A stretch of DNA of 64,000 nt from an uncultured Sphaerochaeta sp. Lineage in GTDB: Bacteria; Spirochaetota; Spirochaetia; Sphaerochaetales; Sphaerochaetaceae. The notes under the pieces were generated by a model, which made no database searches, was not told where the DNA came from, and saw nothing but the letters and a program-made list of their open reading frames with translations. The stretch spans positions 930,001 to 994,000 of the forward strand of contig NZ_OY781063.1 of the NCBI RefSeq assembly GCF_963676285.1, written 5' to 3'. Each line of letters starts with the position of its first letter. The stretch's first letter is position 1. This document shows positions 33,563 to 41,281 of this stretch, piece by piece. Made by a program: the position numbers and the translations under genes.

Positions 33563-34525
33563 ATGCATGAAGCACTGTTTGAACAAATCCATACGATCGG
33601 CCTGGTACCGGTGGTGAAGATCGATGATGCCAGCAAGGCCGAGGGTCTTGCAGGAGCCCTGATCGCAGGCGGACTGCCCTGTGCAGAGGTCACCTTCCGC
33701 ACCCAAGCGGCAGAGGAGGCGATCAAGCGCATCACAAAGGCATACCCCGAGATGCTCGTGGGAGCAGGCACGGTGACCAACCTCGAGTATGCAAAGAAGG
33801 CAGTGGCCGCCGGGGCCAAGTTCCTCGTCTCCCCGGGCTTCAACCCCACCGTCGTGGACTGGGCGCTGGAAAACAACATCCCCATCGTCCCGGGTGTCTG
33901 TACACCCAGCGACATCGAGGCGGGCATCAGCCGTGGGCTGACCACCCTAAAGTTCTTCCCAGCAGAGGTGAGCGGGGGCGTGGACATGCTCAAGAACTTC
34001 GCAGGGCCCTTCCCCGACCTCCTCTTCATGCCCACCGGAGGGATCAGCACCAAGAACCTTGCAAGCTATGCCAAACAGCCCAACGTCCTGGCAGTGGGCG
34101 GATCGTGGATGGTCAAGGCCGACCTCATCGAGGCGGAGGACTGGCAGGCGATAGAGGACCTGAGCAGGGAGGCGGTACGCACCCTCCAGGGACTGGAGTT
34201 CGCCCACATGGGCATCAACAACCAGGATGCAGCAGAGGCTGAGAAGACCATCAAGGGACTGGAGGCACTGGGCATGGTGAAAAAGAGTGGCAACAGTTCC
34301 ACCTTCCTGGACACCACCATCGAGGTGTTGCCCAAGCAGTACCTGGGGAAGATGGGCCACATCGGCTTCAGGTGCTTCTCCATCGAGCGAACCCTCTCCT
34401 ACCTCTCCCAGTTCGGCTTCTCCGTGAACGATGAGACCATCGCCCGCGATGCAAAGGGGAAGATCAAGGTATGTTACCTTGAGCAGGAACTCAGCGGATT
34501 CGCCGTTCACCTGATCAAGGCATAA
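33563..34525 (+). CDS. eda: KDPG/KHG aldolase with C-terminal VOC-like extension
   Basis: This is a 320-residue protein. Residues 1-210 form a class I aldolase that cleaves 2-keto-3-deoxy-6-phosphogluconate to pyruvate and glyceraldehyde 3-phosphate; Glu in CAEVTFRTQAA and the Schiff-base Lys130 in LKFFPAEVSGG are present. Ordinary Eda ends near 210. Here about 100 residues follow, with HIGFRCFSIERTLSYLSQFGF and LSGFAVHLIKA, resembling half of a glyoxalase (VOC) fold. Codons are markedly richer in G and C than in the genes on both sides (60-base lines count 57-65% against 42-47%), a sign of transfer or recombination. It ends the plus-strand operon, four bases before a convergent gene. Confidence 0.88.
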   Translation: MHEALFEQIHTIGLVPVVKIDDASKAEGLAGALIAGGLPCAEVTFRTQAAEEAIKRITKAYPEMLVGAGTVTNLEYAKKAVAAGAKFLVSPGFNPTVVDWALENNIPIVPGVCTPSDIEAGISRGLTTLKFFPAEVSGGVDMLKNFAGPFPDLLFMPTGGISTKNLASYAKQPNVLAVGGSWMVKADLIEAEDWQAIEDLSREAVRTLQGLEFAHMGINNQDAAEAEKTIKGLEALGMVKKSGNSSTFLDTTIEVLPKQYLGKMGHIGFRCFSIERTLSYLSQFGFSVNDETIARDAKGKIKVCYLEQELSGFAVHLIKA

Positions 34526-34529
34526 CCAT

Positions 34530-35489
34530 TCAACCTACACAGTAATCACAATCATGGCCTTCAAGGATATCAATAAGATTCTGGGAGGCCATGAGACTCA
34601 TATTGCTTGACGCCTCATAGGTTGCTGCTCCTGCATGGGGAGTCAGGATACAGGAAGGCAAGGATGCAAGCGGTCCTGTCTCAGGATGCTCCTGAACGCT
34701 GACATCCAGAGCAGCAGCACCAATCTGTCCTGTTTCAAGAGCAACTGCCAACGCTTCTTCATCGATGATTCCACCACGGGCGGTATTGACCAACACCGCT
34801 CTTGGTTTCATGCTTGCAAACACCTCTGCATTGAATAAATTCTTCGTCTCTTCAGTTAATGGCGTATGGATGGAGATGAAATCACTCTTGCTTGCCAGCG
34901 TGGCGAAATCGACATATCGAGCCCCATAGTGTTGCTTCAGTTCCTCATTCTCATATACATCATGGCAGAGAATCTCCATCTCAAAACCCTTGCAACGCTT
35001 TACCACCCCTGCCCCGATTCTCCCTGTTCCGATGACACCAAGCGTCTTTCTCCACATTTCCACACCGATGGGACGCTTCGTTTCACCCATCTTCATCTGA
35101 TGGTCCATATAGGGAACATGCCGGGCAGCTGAGAGCATCAGTGTGACTGCCAAATCGGACACAGAGTCCCCATTTGCTCCCGGGGTTATGGTGACCTGTA
35201 TGTTTCGCGCTCTTGCATATTCGAGGTCTATCGCGTCATATCCTACCCCATAGCGTGAAATTACCTTCAGTTTCTTTGCTTTGCTCAGGAGCGCTTGATC
35301 ATAGACTTCCAGTCCTGCGATTATTCCATCGGCTTCTGCTATCTGCCGATGTAGCTGATCTGCTACACTTTCTGTCTCTGTTGCCTTAATATGCCGGACT
35401 TCACATCCATGGGAGTGCAACAGCTCCCATGCTTTCTCATCAGAACTCCCAAATGAACGGGCGGTTATCAATACAAGGAATGAGTTCAT
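34530..35489 (-). CDS. D-isomer-specific 2-hydroxyacid dehydrogenase
   Basis: This is a 319-residue NAD-dependent dehydrogenase of the phosphoglycerate/hydroxypyruvate/D-lactate dehydrogenase family. The Rossmann motif is GVIGTGRIGAGV near 147. Catalytic Arg is in VNTARGGIIDEEALA, and the final catalytic His is in ILTPHAGAATYEAS. It has no C-terminal ACT domain, so it is not a regulated biosynthetic SerA. Its ATG overlaps the stop of the FGGY kinase gene by four bases (ATGA), so kinase and dehydrogenase are coupled and probably act on one hydroxy-acid route. Confidence 0.9.
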   Translation of the reverse strand: MNSFLVLITARSFGSSDEKAWELLHSHGCEVRHIKATETESVADQLHRQIAEADGIIAGLEVYDQALLSKAKKLKVISRYGVGYDAIDLEYARARNIQVTITPGANGDSVSDLAVTLMLSAARHVPYMDHQMKMGETKRPIGVEMWRKTLGVIGTGRIGAGVVKRCKGFEMEILCHDVYENEELKQHYGARYVDFATLASKSDFISIHTPLTEETKNLFNAEVFASMKPRAVLVNTARGGIIDEEALAVALETGQIGAAALDVSVQEHPETGPLASLPSCILTPHAGAATYEASSNMSLMASQNLIDILEGHDCDYCVG

Positions 35490-36898
35490 TGAATGCTCCT
35501 TTCTCGATTATTATCTTTATTTGTTTTTTCGTACCAATATCGGTATCTTTTATAATGTCTAGTATAGTATTCTCTCAACTCTGGATTTGAATGCAGGACA
35601 TTGGATTCTGTTTGTGTAGGTTCTGACAGTTTTTCATTGTCAGAACGGGCAGCCAGAATGAGCGCTCCATAGAGGGACGTCTGTTCCTGACTATCTTCAT
35701 GCATGGGAACACCAAAGTAATTACAGCATAGGTGTTTCCAGAAGGCTGAATGCAATACGCCCCCTGAGAGTTTGATGGTCCTGGGAATATGCTCACTTTT
35801 CAGTAGCTCTTCATAGCACTGATAGAGATTGGCAACAATTCCCTGCAAGACACCTTGGTAGAAGGCACTTGTGGTCATGGACTCTTGTACATCATGGAAA
35901 CTTGCAAGACGAGTGTCATCCCACCCAGGACAGCGCTCACCCACCAGGAATGGAAGGAATATAGGGGTAGCAGAATCTTCCCTCAGTGAACCTTCAATCT
36001 GAGCATATGTAACATCTGGATTAAAGGCGTGTTCCTTGTACCAATCCACACAGTTGGAACAGCCACTTGTTGCAGCTCCGAGCAAAAACTCATTATCCAC
36101 ACTGCGGTACAACCAAGTGGCGTGAATGGGAGAGAACCAAGGTTCTGGGATAATCATCCTCATTGCCCCACTGGTTCCCATGGAAAGTGTCATGACACCT
36201 GACTCTTCTGCTCTTGATCCTACTTGGTTCAACGCTCCATCAGGAAGAGGAGGAAGCACTGGAATACCTTCGGTCAATCCCAGCAATCTTGAACCTTGCT
36301 TACTGAGCGTACTACCGTCTCTCCAATCGCAAATAGGGGATACAGTACAACCCAGGGCTTTCGCCATTGGATGAAAATCTATAGATGAGGTAGAAAGGAG
36401 TCCCATCCCACTAAGCATTGAAGCAGTCTCCTTGAGCGTACCAGTAAGAAGATAGTGGAGGTATCCTGCGAGAGAACCTACGTGTCGACCTGTTAGAACA
36501 ATCCCCTCTGTTTGCTGTTTCAGGAGCTTGAAGAAAGGATACATTGCATGCACCATTGATCCACTTTCCCTATAGTATTCCTCAACAAAAGAAGCGTCCT
36601 TCCTAAGTCCATTACAGAAAATACGACCAGAGACATCCGTCCAGTCGGTGAGTGGTTGAATGGGTACATTGGATGCATCGCAAACCACCAGACTGTGCCA
36701 CGTTCCTGCGGTGGTAATACAATCTACCGCTTTCCCTTGAGCAGCTTTTCTCCCCAGTTGTATGGCATGCATACACACATCCCTTACATCACTTGAGGAA
36801 GGATTTCGCTCAACAAGCAATGTCGATTCACCCAATTTGGTATCTACGTATTGGGCTTTCGAAGAAGTGGTGCTGATTTCAAGGGCCAGAAGCTTCAT
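35486..36898 (-). CDS. FGGY family kinase, gluconokinase-like
   Basis: This is a 470-residue sugar or sugar-acid kinase. The N-terminal ATP motif reads LLALEISTTSSKAQ, with Glu7 where most FGGY kinases have Asp. The middle PDGALNQVGS carries the catalytic Asp, and MGTSGAMRMI is the GTSGAxR motif of the gluconokinase branch. The end has TIKLSGGVLHSAFWKHL, the second ATP-binding loop. The frame is open for eight more codons, but GGAG is 7 bases before the ATG at 36898. It is divergent from the RbsD-like gene and coupled to a hydroxyacid dehydrogenase; a short-chain sugar acid is a reasonable guess. Confidence 0.85.
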   Translation of the reverse strand: MKLLALEISTTSSKAQYVDTKLGESTLLVERNPSSSDVRDVCMHAIQLGRKAAQGKAVDCITTAGTWHSLVVCDASNVPIQPLTDWTDVSGRIFCNGLRKDASFVEEYYRESGSMVHAMYPFFKLLKQQTEGIVLTGRHVGSLAGYLHYLLTGTLKETASMLSGMGLLSTSSIDFHPMAKALGCTVSPICDWRDGSTLSKQGSRLLGLTEGIPVLPPLPDGALNQVGSRAEESGVMTLSMGTSGAMRMIIPEPWFSPIHATWLYRSVDNEFLLGAATSGCSNCVDWYKEHAFNPDVTYAQIEGSLREDSATPIFLPFLVGERCPGWDDTRLASFHDVQESMTTSAFYQGVLQGIVANLYQCYEELLKSEHIPRTIKLSGGVLHSAFWKHLCCNYFGVPMHEDSQEQTSLYGALILAARSDNEKLSEPTQTESNVLHSNPELREYYTRHYKRYRYWYEKTNKDNNRERSIQ

Positions 36899-36963
36899 CG
36901 GTATTCTCCAAGGCATAATCAATCGGCTGTAGAAAGACAGCTAACTTTTTATATAATAATGAT

Positions 36964-36992
36964 TTGACATCCTACTAAATCAGTTTTACACT
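36964..36992 (+). promoter_or_regulatory. Promoter of the RbsD/FucU-like gene
   Basis: Consensus TTGACA (36964-36969), a 17-base spacer and TACACT (36987-36992). The leader is about 55 bases and ends with AAGGAG 7 bases before the ATG. The divergent kinase promoter must overlap, but no clear elements were seen. Confidence 0.6.
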
Positions 36993-37053
36993 AGAGATAC
37001 AAACCCATCTTGTCTGGTCTTTATCCAGGCGAGAAAAATTAAGGAGCAGCCTC

Positions 37054-37485
37054 ATGTTAATTGGTATTTCCCCTTACATCGGACCAGAATTACTGGAAGC
37101 ACTCGATAGAATGGGTCATGGTGATGAGATTGTCATCGTCGACGCATTCTATCCTGGAGACACTCGATCCTCCCGTTGCATCAGAGCTGATGGAATCAAG
37201 GCAGAAGACCTGCTTGATGGTATCTTCCGTCTGATGAATCCTGATGATTATGTCAAAGATCCGGTTGTGATGATGCAGCCTTCAGAAGGCGATAGCGCAG
37301 ACCCTGCAGTGGAAAAATCGTTCCAGGCAGTCTTGGACAAATACTGGCCCGATACACCAAAAATCCAAAAAATAGAACGCCAGGAGTTCTATGACAGAGC
37401 AAAACGGGCATATGCTGTAGTGGTCTCTGGCTCCATCGTAAAATATGGATGTATCATCATCCGTAAGGGTGTACTGCCCCACTAA
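37054..37485 (+). CDS. RbsD/FucU family sugar mutarotase
   Basis: This is a 143-residue protein that interconverts alpha and beta anomers (and pyranose/furanose forms) of a free sugar such as fucose or ribose. MLIGISPYIGPELLEALDRMGHGDEIVIVD at the start is the family signature, with the catalytic His in GHGDE, and VVSGSIVKYGCIIIRKGVL near the end closes the active site. The SPYIGPELL form is nearer to FucU than to RbsD. It is a single gene with its own promoter and terminator, lying between two sugar operons on the other strand. Confidence 0.9.
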   Translation: MLIGISPYIGPELLEALDRMGHGDEIVIVDAFYPGDTRSSRCIRADGIKAEDLLDGIFRLMNPDDYVKDPVVMMQPSEGDSADPAVEKSFQAVLDKYWPDTPKIQKIERQEFYDRAKRAYAVVVSGSIVKYGCIIIRKGVLPH

Positions 37486-37492
37486 CCTGTAT

Positions 37493-37520
37493 GCAGGCCA
37501 CCCCTGAGGAGGTGGTCTGC
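37493..37520. terminator. Bidirectional terminator between convergent genes
   Basis: GCAGGCCACC (37493-37502) pairs with GGTGGTCTGC (37511-37520), with one G-U wobble and an 8-base loop. TATCCTTCT follows on the plus strand. It ends the RbsD/FucU-like transcript and probably the ten-gene operon coming from the other side. Confidence 0.7.
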
Positions 37521-37529
37521 TATCCTTCT

Positions 37530-38564
37530 CTAATCAATAAGTATCACCGGCTTGATAACCTGCTCCTCCTTGTTGCCAAATACAGCAAAGGCTTCATCTA
37601 CCTCATCCATGGTAAATCGATGCGTCAGCAAGAGAGAACTGGGAATATGGCCCTGCTTCAACAGCTCAAAGGCTTGGGGGAATCCCCAGTTGGGAATGGC
37701 ATGAGAGGCGATAAGACGCTTCTTGGCAAAGTGAAAATCATTTGCAGAGAACGTTACCTGGTCATGCTTGAAATCAATGCCGTCATAGACAATGGAGCTA
37801 CAGAAACCGGCAAGCTCAATACCATCGCCAAGTGTTGCAGGAGGAGAGGTTACAATCACACGTTTGAACAGCTTGGGAAACTGTTGCTTGAGCTCATCTT
37901 TCCACCCCGTCTTAGCACTATCAATGACCAGATCGGCTCCGAGTTTTCTGGCAACCTCGCCTCGATAGGCTCCACGCGGAGTATCGAGATGATGCCCTAC
38001 CATGACCACATTACGGGCGCCACGCAATTTTGCCAGTTTGATACAGCTTAGGCCTATGATTCCAGGTCCCATGATCAGGACATCGTCAAAAAGCTCTATA
38101 GCTGCCTCCCGACTGAGATCGAGGGCAACGGTAATGGGCTCAGCGAGGGTAGCTTCAGGATAATCGAGCCCTTCATAGGGAATCACCATCTCCCGGGGGA
38201 CTACCAGGAATTGCCCCATTCCTGCCTGGTCATCCATGTAACTATAAATATTTTCACAGGCTTGCGGCTTCTGGTTCAGGCACTGTTCACATCTTCCACA
38301 GGCAATATTGTTCTCAACCACCACTGAATCCCCGACGTTCAAGCCGGGAAAGGGTGATCCTACTTCATGGATATACCCAGCAACCTCATGTCCAAGTGGG
38401 GTCAATGTTCCTGCAGGAAGGTCTTTTACAAAGTGGATATCAGTCCCACAAATCCCACACGCCTTGATACGGACAACCACCTCATTTGCTTTCGGTTTGG
38501 GCAGTGTTTTCTTCACCATCTTGATTTGTTCATTGCTATCGACCCAGGCGCTTGTAAATTCCAT
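37530..38564 (-). CDS. Zinc-dependent polyol/alcohol dehydrogenase
   Basis: This is a 344-residue medium-chain dehydrogenase. Catalytic Zn motif KACGICGTDIHFV and GHEVAG; structural Zn motif CGRCEQCLNQKPQAC near 94; NAD-binding MGPGIIGLSCIKLAKLRGA. It resembles sorbitol, xylitol or L-threonine dehydrogenases. It is the last gene of the ten-gene operon, which also holds kinases of the xylulose/ribulose type, so oxidation of a pentitol is likely (inference). GAGGAG is 4 bases before the ATG at 38564; a GTG 12 bases earlier overlaps that site and is not favoured. Confidence 0.88.
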   Translation of the reverse strand: MEFTSAWVDSNEQIKMVKKTLPKPKANEVVVRIKACGICGTDIHFVKDLPAGTLTPLGHEVAGYIHEVGSPFPGLNVGDSVVVENNIACGRCEQCLNQKPQACENIYSYMDDQAGMGQFLVVPREMVIPYEGLDYPEATLAEPITVALDLSREAAIELFDDVLIMGPGIIGLSCIKLAKLRGARNVVMVGHHLDTPRGAYRGEVARKLGADLVIDSAKTGWKDELKQQFPKLFKRVIVTSPPATLGDGIELAGFCSSIVYDGIDFKHDQVTFSANDFHFAKKRLIASHAIPNWGFPQAFELLKQGHIPSSLLLTHRFTMDEVDEAFAVFGNKEEQVIKPVILID

Positions 38565-38572
38565 TTCTCTCC

Positions 38573-38923
38573 TCACTTCAAAAAATCTTCACTTCCCGAT
38601 GGAATGACACAGAGGAAGACCAAATCCTCTTCCCCTGAGTCATTCACCCACTGATGCTCATCCCCACCAGGAACGAATACCGAAGTACCCGAAAGCAGGA
38701 TCTTTCCTTCCTTTGGACCAACAACCCTGCCTTTTCCCTGCAGCACATACACCACATGCTCGTGTGCATGACTCCCGTTACTGCTTCTTCCTCCAGGAGG
38801 TATCCTGATCTCCCGCATCTCAAAATGGACTGAGCCATCTTCCTTGCTCACCAGCCAACGGACCTTGTTTCCTGACCCAGTGGTACTGAGCACAGCCTCT
38901 GCTGCAGTTCTACTCAAAATCAT
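38573..38923 (-). CDS. Cupin-domain protein
   Basis: This is a 116-residue single cupin. IRIPPGGRSSNGSHAHEHVVYVLQGKGRVVG is the first metal motif (two His, one Glu shape) and VFVPGGDEHQWVND the second. It may isomerise or stabilise a sugar, or act as a metabolite sensor; nothing more specific can be said. The ATG overlaps the ribokinase stop by four bases, with GGGAG 8 bases upstream. It is part of the ten-gene operon. Confidence 0.82.
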   Translation of the reverse strand: MILSRTAAEAVLSTTGSGNKVRWLVSKEDGSVHFEMREIRIPPGGRSSNGSHAHEHVVYVLQGKGRVVGPKEGKILLSGTSVFVPGGDEHQWVNDSGEEDLVFLCVIPSGSEDFLK

Positions 38924-39882
38924 TTCACTTGCTCCCAATATGCTTTTTGATCCAATGCCGAAAGAAACTGCTGCACTTCATCATTGGTAGGCATCGCAGG
39001 AGCTGTCCCTACCTTGGTAACTGACAGGGAGGCTACAGCTGTTGCAAAGTAGATTGCCTGTTTCAGGTCCTTTCCCTTGCTGAGCGCGGTAGCAAGTCCC
39101 CCGTTGAATGCATCCCCTGCTCCGGTGGTATCTACCACCTTTACCTCCATGGTGGGGAACATCAGGGCTTCCTGTTCATCAGTAAGGAGGAAACAGCCCA
39201 TCTTTCCCATGGTGATGATGACATCCTTGACCCCTTTTGCTTGCAGGGCCAAGGCCGCCTTATAAGCACTCTCACGGTCTACAACATCAATGCCGGTCAG
39301 GCAGGAGGCCTCTGTCTCATTGGGAGTTACCAAGTCAAACATGCCGATAAACGCATCATCCAGAGGTTCAACCGGTGCTGGCGCAGGGTTCAGTAAAGCA
39401 ATTCCACCCGAGGCATGCACACGCTCTACTGCAGGGGGAAGAATATCGAGGTTGGTCTCAAGCTGAGCCACCAGGACATTGGTATCATCCAAGATTGAAT
39501 CGATGGACCGAATCTCCTCCTGGCTAATGGCACCACAAGCTCCAGGAACAACCGTGATGCTATTCTGGGAGGTATGTTCGTCAACCATGATCAAGGCGAT
39601 GCCTGTTGCCAATTCAGGATCCTCAAATACATATCGGCTATCCATCTGCTCATCGGCATAAAAGTCCTTGGCTACCTTTCCAAAGACATCGTTTCCCACT
39701 TTCGTGACCAGCACCACATCCCCACCCGAGCGGTGGGCAGCTACTGCCTGGTTGGACCCTTTCCCCCCAGGCCCCATCTTGAAAATGCTCCCCTTTACGG
39801 TCTCTCCCTGTACCGGGATATGGGGGGACCGAGCCATAAGATCGACGACAAAACTCCCGATTACCGTTACACGTTCTGCCAT
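38920..39882 (-). CDS. rbsK: Ribokinase
   Basis: This is a 320-residue PfkB kinase phosphorylating ribose (or a similar pentose) at O5. VIGSFVVDLMARSPHIPVQGETVKG and KMGPGGKGSNQAVAAHRSG at the N-terminus form the substrate lid and binding loop, and VVDTTGAGDAFNGGLATAL near 242-260 is the second PfkB signature with the catalytic Asp. PNETEASCLTG is typical. Its presence with an RbsBAC-type importer supports pentose use. GGGAG is 6 bases from the ATG. Confidence 0.88.
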   Translation of the reverse strand: MAERVTVIGSFVVDLMARSPHIPVQGETVKGSIFKMGPGGKGSNQAVAAHRSGGDVVLVTKVGNDVFGKVAKDFYADEQMDSRYVFEDPELATGIALIMVDEHTSQNSITVVPGACGAISQEEIRSIDSILDDTNVLVAQLETNLDILPPAVERVHASGGIALLNPAPAPVEPLDDAFIGMFDLVTPNETEASCLTGIDVVDRESAYKAALALQAKGVKDVIITMGKMGCFLLTDEQEALMFPTMEVKVVDTTGAGDAFNGGLATALSKGKDLKQAIYFATAVASLSVTKVGTAPAMPTNDEVQQFLSALDQKAYWEQVK

Positions 39883-39885
39883 GTA

Positions 39886-40887
39886 CTACTCCCTTGTATA
39901 TCGCTCGATAAAGTTGTAAGGCGATGGTTTTCCAATGGAACTGACTTCGTTCAGCCGTTTCATCTGATCATCACTCAATGACCAGGACAGTGAGTCAAGA
40001 TTCTCCTTGAGCTGGCTGACAGTCCTAGCTCCTATGAGAGGGATGATACCTGCTGGGTTCTGTCTCACCCAGTTGATACTTACCTGTGAAACACTGTGTC
40101 CTACTTCCTCAGCAATCTCATGCAAGACATCTATGATGTCATAGGCTTGGTCACTTCCCCGTTGTTCAGCTTGGTCATCCCACCGGTCTTTCCTGCCTGC
40201 GCGGCTATTTTGCGGGATATCCTTTCCTCTTCGGTATTTTCCACTGAGCCATCCCCCGGCCAAAGGGGACCAGGCAAGCATGCCCACCCCCTCACGCTCA
40301 CACATCGGAATGAGTTCCCACTCAGGACTTCGCACCAACAGGCTGTACTCCAACTGGAGGCTTACAAAAGGCTCCTTGTGGGTATATCGGGCGATCATAA
40401 GGTTTTTCATTAGATCTGATGGAATGTAGTTGGAGGCACCAAGATACCGTACCTTTCCTGCTGTGATGAGATCATCCAGCGTTCTTAAGGTCTCCTCGAA
40501 GGGAGTCCTTTTATCAAAACAATGAATCTGCAGCAAATCAATATATTCGGTATTGAGGCGTTTAAGGCTGGACTCCACACTGTGCAGGATGTGTTTTCGG
40601 CTTGCCCCGGTATTATTTACATCCTCACCCGTAGGGAAGAACACCTTGGTACCTAGAATCAGATCATCCCTCCTAGAACCAATATCCTTGATCCAGGAAC
40701 CCAGGATCCTCTCGGAATCTCCGTTGTTGTAAGAGTCTGCAGTATCGAGGTAATTGCCCCCTGCTTGGGTGTACTCCTCCAGAAGAGCCTTTGATTCCTT
40801 CTCATCAATATTCCAACCAAAGGTTTGCGTACCAAGCGCAATGGCACTCATGCGCAACCCTGTATTCCCAAAATAGCGATACTCCAT
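39886..40887 (-). CDS. Aldo/keto reductase
   Basis: This is a 333-residue NAD(P)H-dependent oxidoreductase of the AKR superfamily, similar to the YajO/potassium-channel beta groups. The tetrad is visible: Asp in YLDTADSYNNGDSE with Tyr four residues on, Lys in ILGTKVFFPTGED and His in LLQIHCFDKRTPFEETL. The cofactor site is PLIGARTVSQLKENL near the end. It probably reduces a sugar aldehyde or ketone in this operon. GGAGG is 5 bases from the ATG; three bases separate it from the ribokinase gene. Confidence 0.9.
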   Translation of the reverse strand: MEYRYFGNTGLRMSAIALGTQTFGWNIDEKESKALLEEYTQAGGNYLDTADSYNNGDSERILGSWIKDIGSRRDDLILGTKVFFPTGEDVNNTGASRKHILHSVESSLKRLNTEYIDLLQIHCFDKRTPFEETLRTLDDLITAGKVRYLGASNYIPSDLMKNLMIARYTHKEPFVSLQLEYSLLVRSPEWELIPMCEREGVGMLAWSPLAGGWLSGKYRRGKDIPQNSRAGRKDRWDDQAEQRGSDQAYDIIDVLHEIAEEVGHSVSQVSINWVRQNPAGIIPLIGARTVSQLKENLDSLSWSLSDDQMKRLNEVSSIGKPSPYNFIERYTRE

Positions 40888-40889
40888 TC

Positions 40890-41279
40890 CTACCTCCGCA
40901 ACAACAAGGAGCGCATATCCTCATCCTCTACTACGTACCAATTCCGTGAGAAGCACTGGGGAGGATGGATGTCATCAGAATCTGGAGCTGAAAAGATCTC
41001 ATGATACATATGAGGCTTCCAGAGCGAGAGAATATGGTGGTGGATTTCTCCTGCATGAGCGTACCACTCTTCCCAGAAGAGATGGTCTTGGTCCTCCTTC
41101 TCAGGAATTGCATTCACCACCAAATATCCATGGTTCTCTTTCACGATCCATGTATGTTTTCGGTACGGATTATCCTTCAGTTCATCGATACCAGGGAAAA
41201 TATCTTCCATTTTGAAGCCAAAACGCTTCATGGTCTCAGCAACCTCAGCATGTTGTAATTGTGACAGTAGCTCACTCAT
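40890..41279 (-). CDS. Unknown small protein of the pentose operon
   Basis: Not recognised. The 129-residue product has no signal peptide or membrane helix and is rich in aromatic residues and His. Possible metal-binding clusters are WYAHAGEIHHHILSLWKPHMYHEIF in the middle, with six His, and DSDDIHPPQCFSRNW after it. It begins with a short helical region (LLSQLQHAEVAETMKRFGF). AAGGAG is 8 bases upstream of the ATG, and it is packed two bases after a kinase gene and two bases before the reductase gene, so it is surely expressed with them. A small sugar isomerase or mutarotase would fit the operon, but that is only a guess. Confidence 0.75.
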   Translation of the reverse strand: MSELLSQLQHAEVAETMKRFGFKMEDIFPGIDELKDNPYRKHTWIVKENHGYLVVNAIPEKEDQDHLFWEEWYAHAGEIHHHILSLWKPHMYHEIFSAPDSDDIHPPQCFSRNWYVVEDEDMRSLLLRR

Positions 41280-41281
41280 AC

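Noticed and set aside
33947..34510. 187-codon minus-strand frame antisense to the KDPG aldolase gene
   Set aside because: Same cause: few stop codons in GC-rich DNA. The aldolase on the plus strand has clear catalytic motifs.
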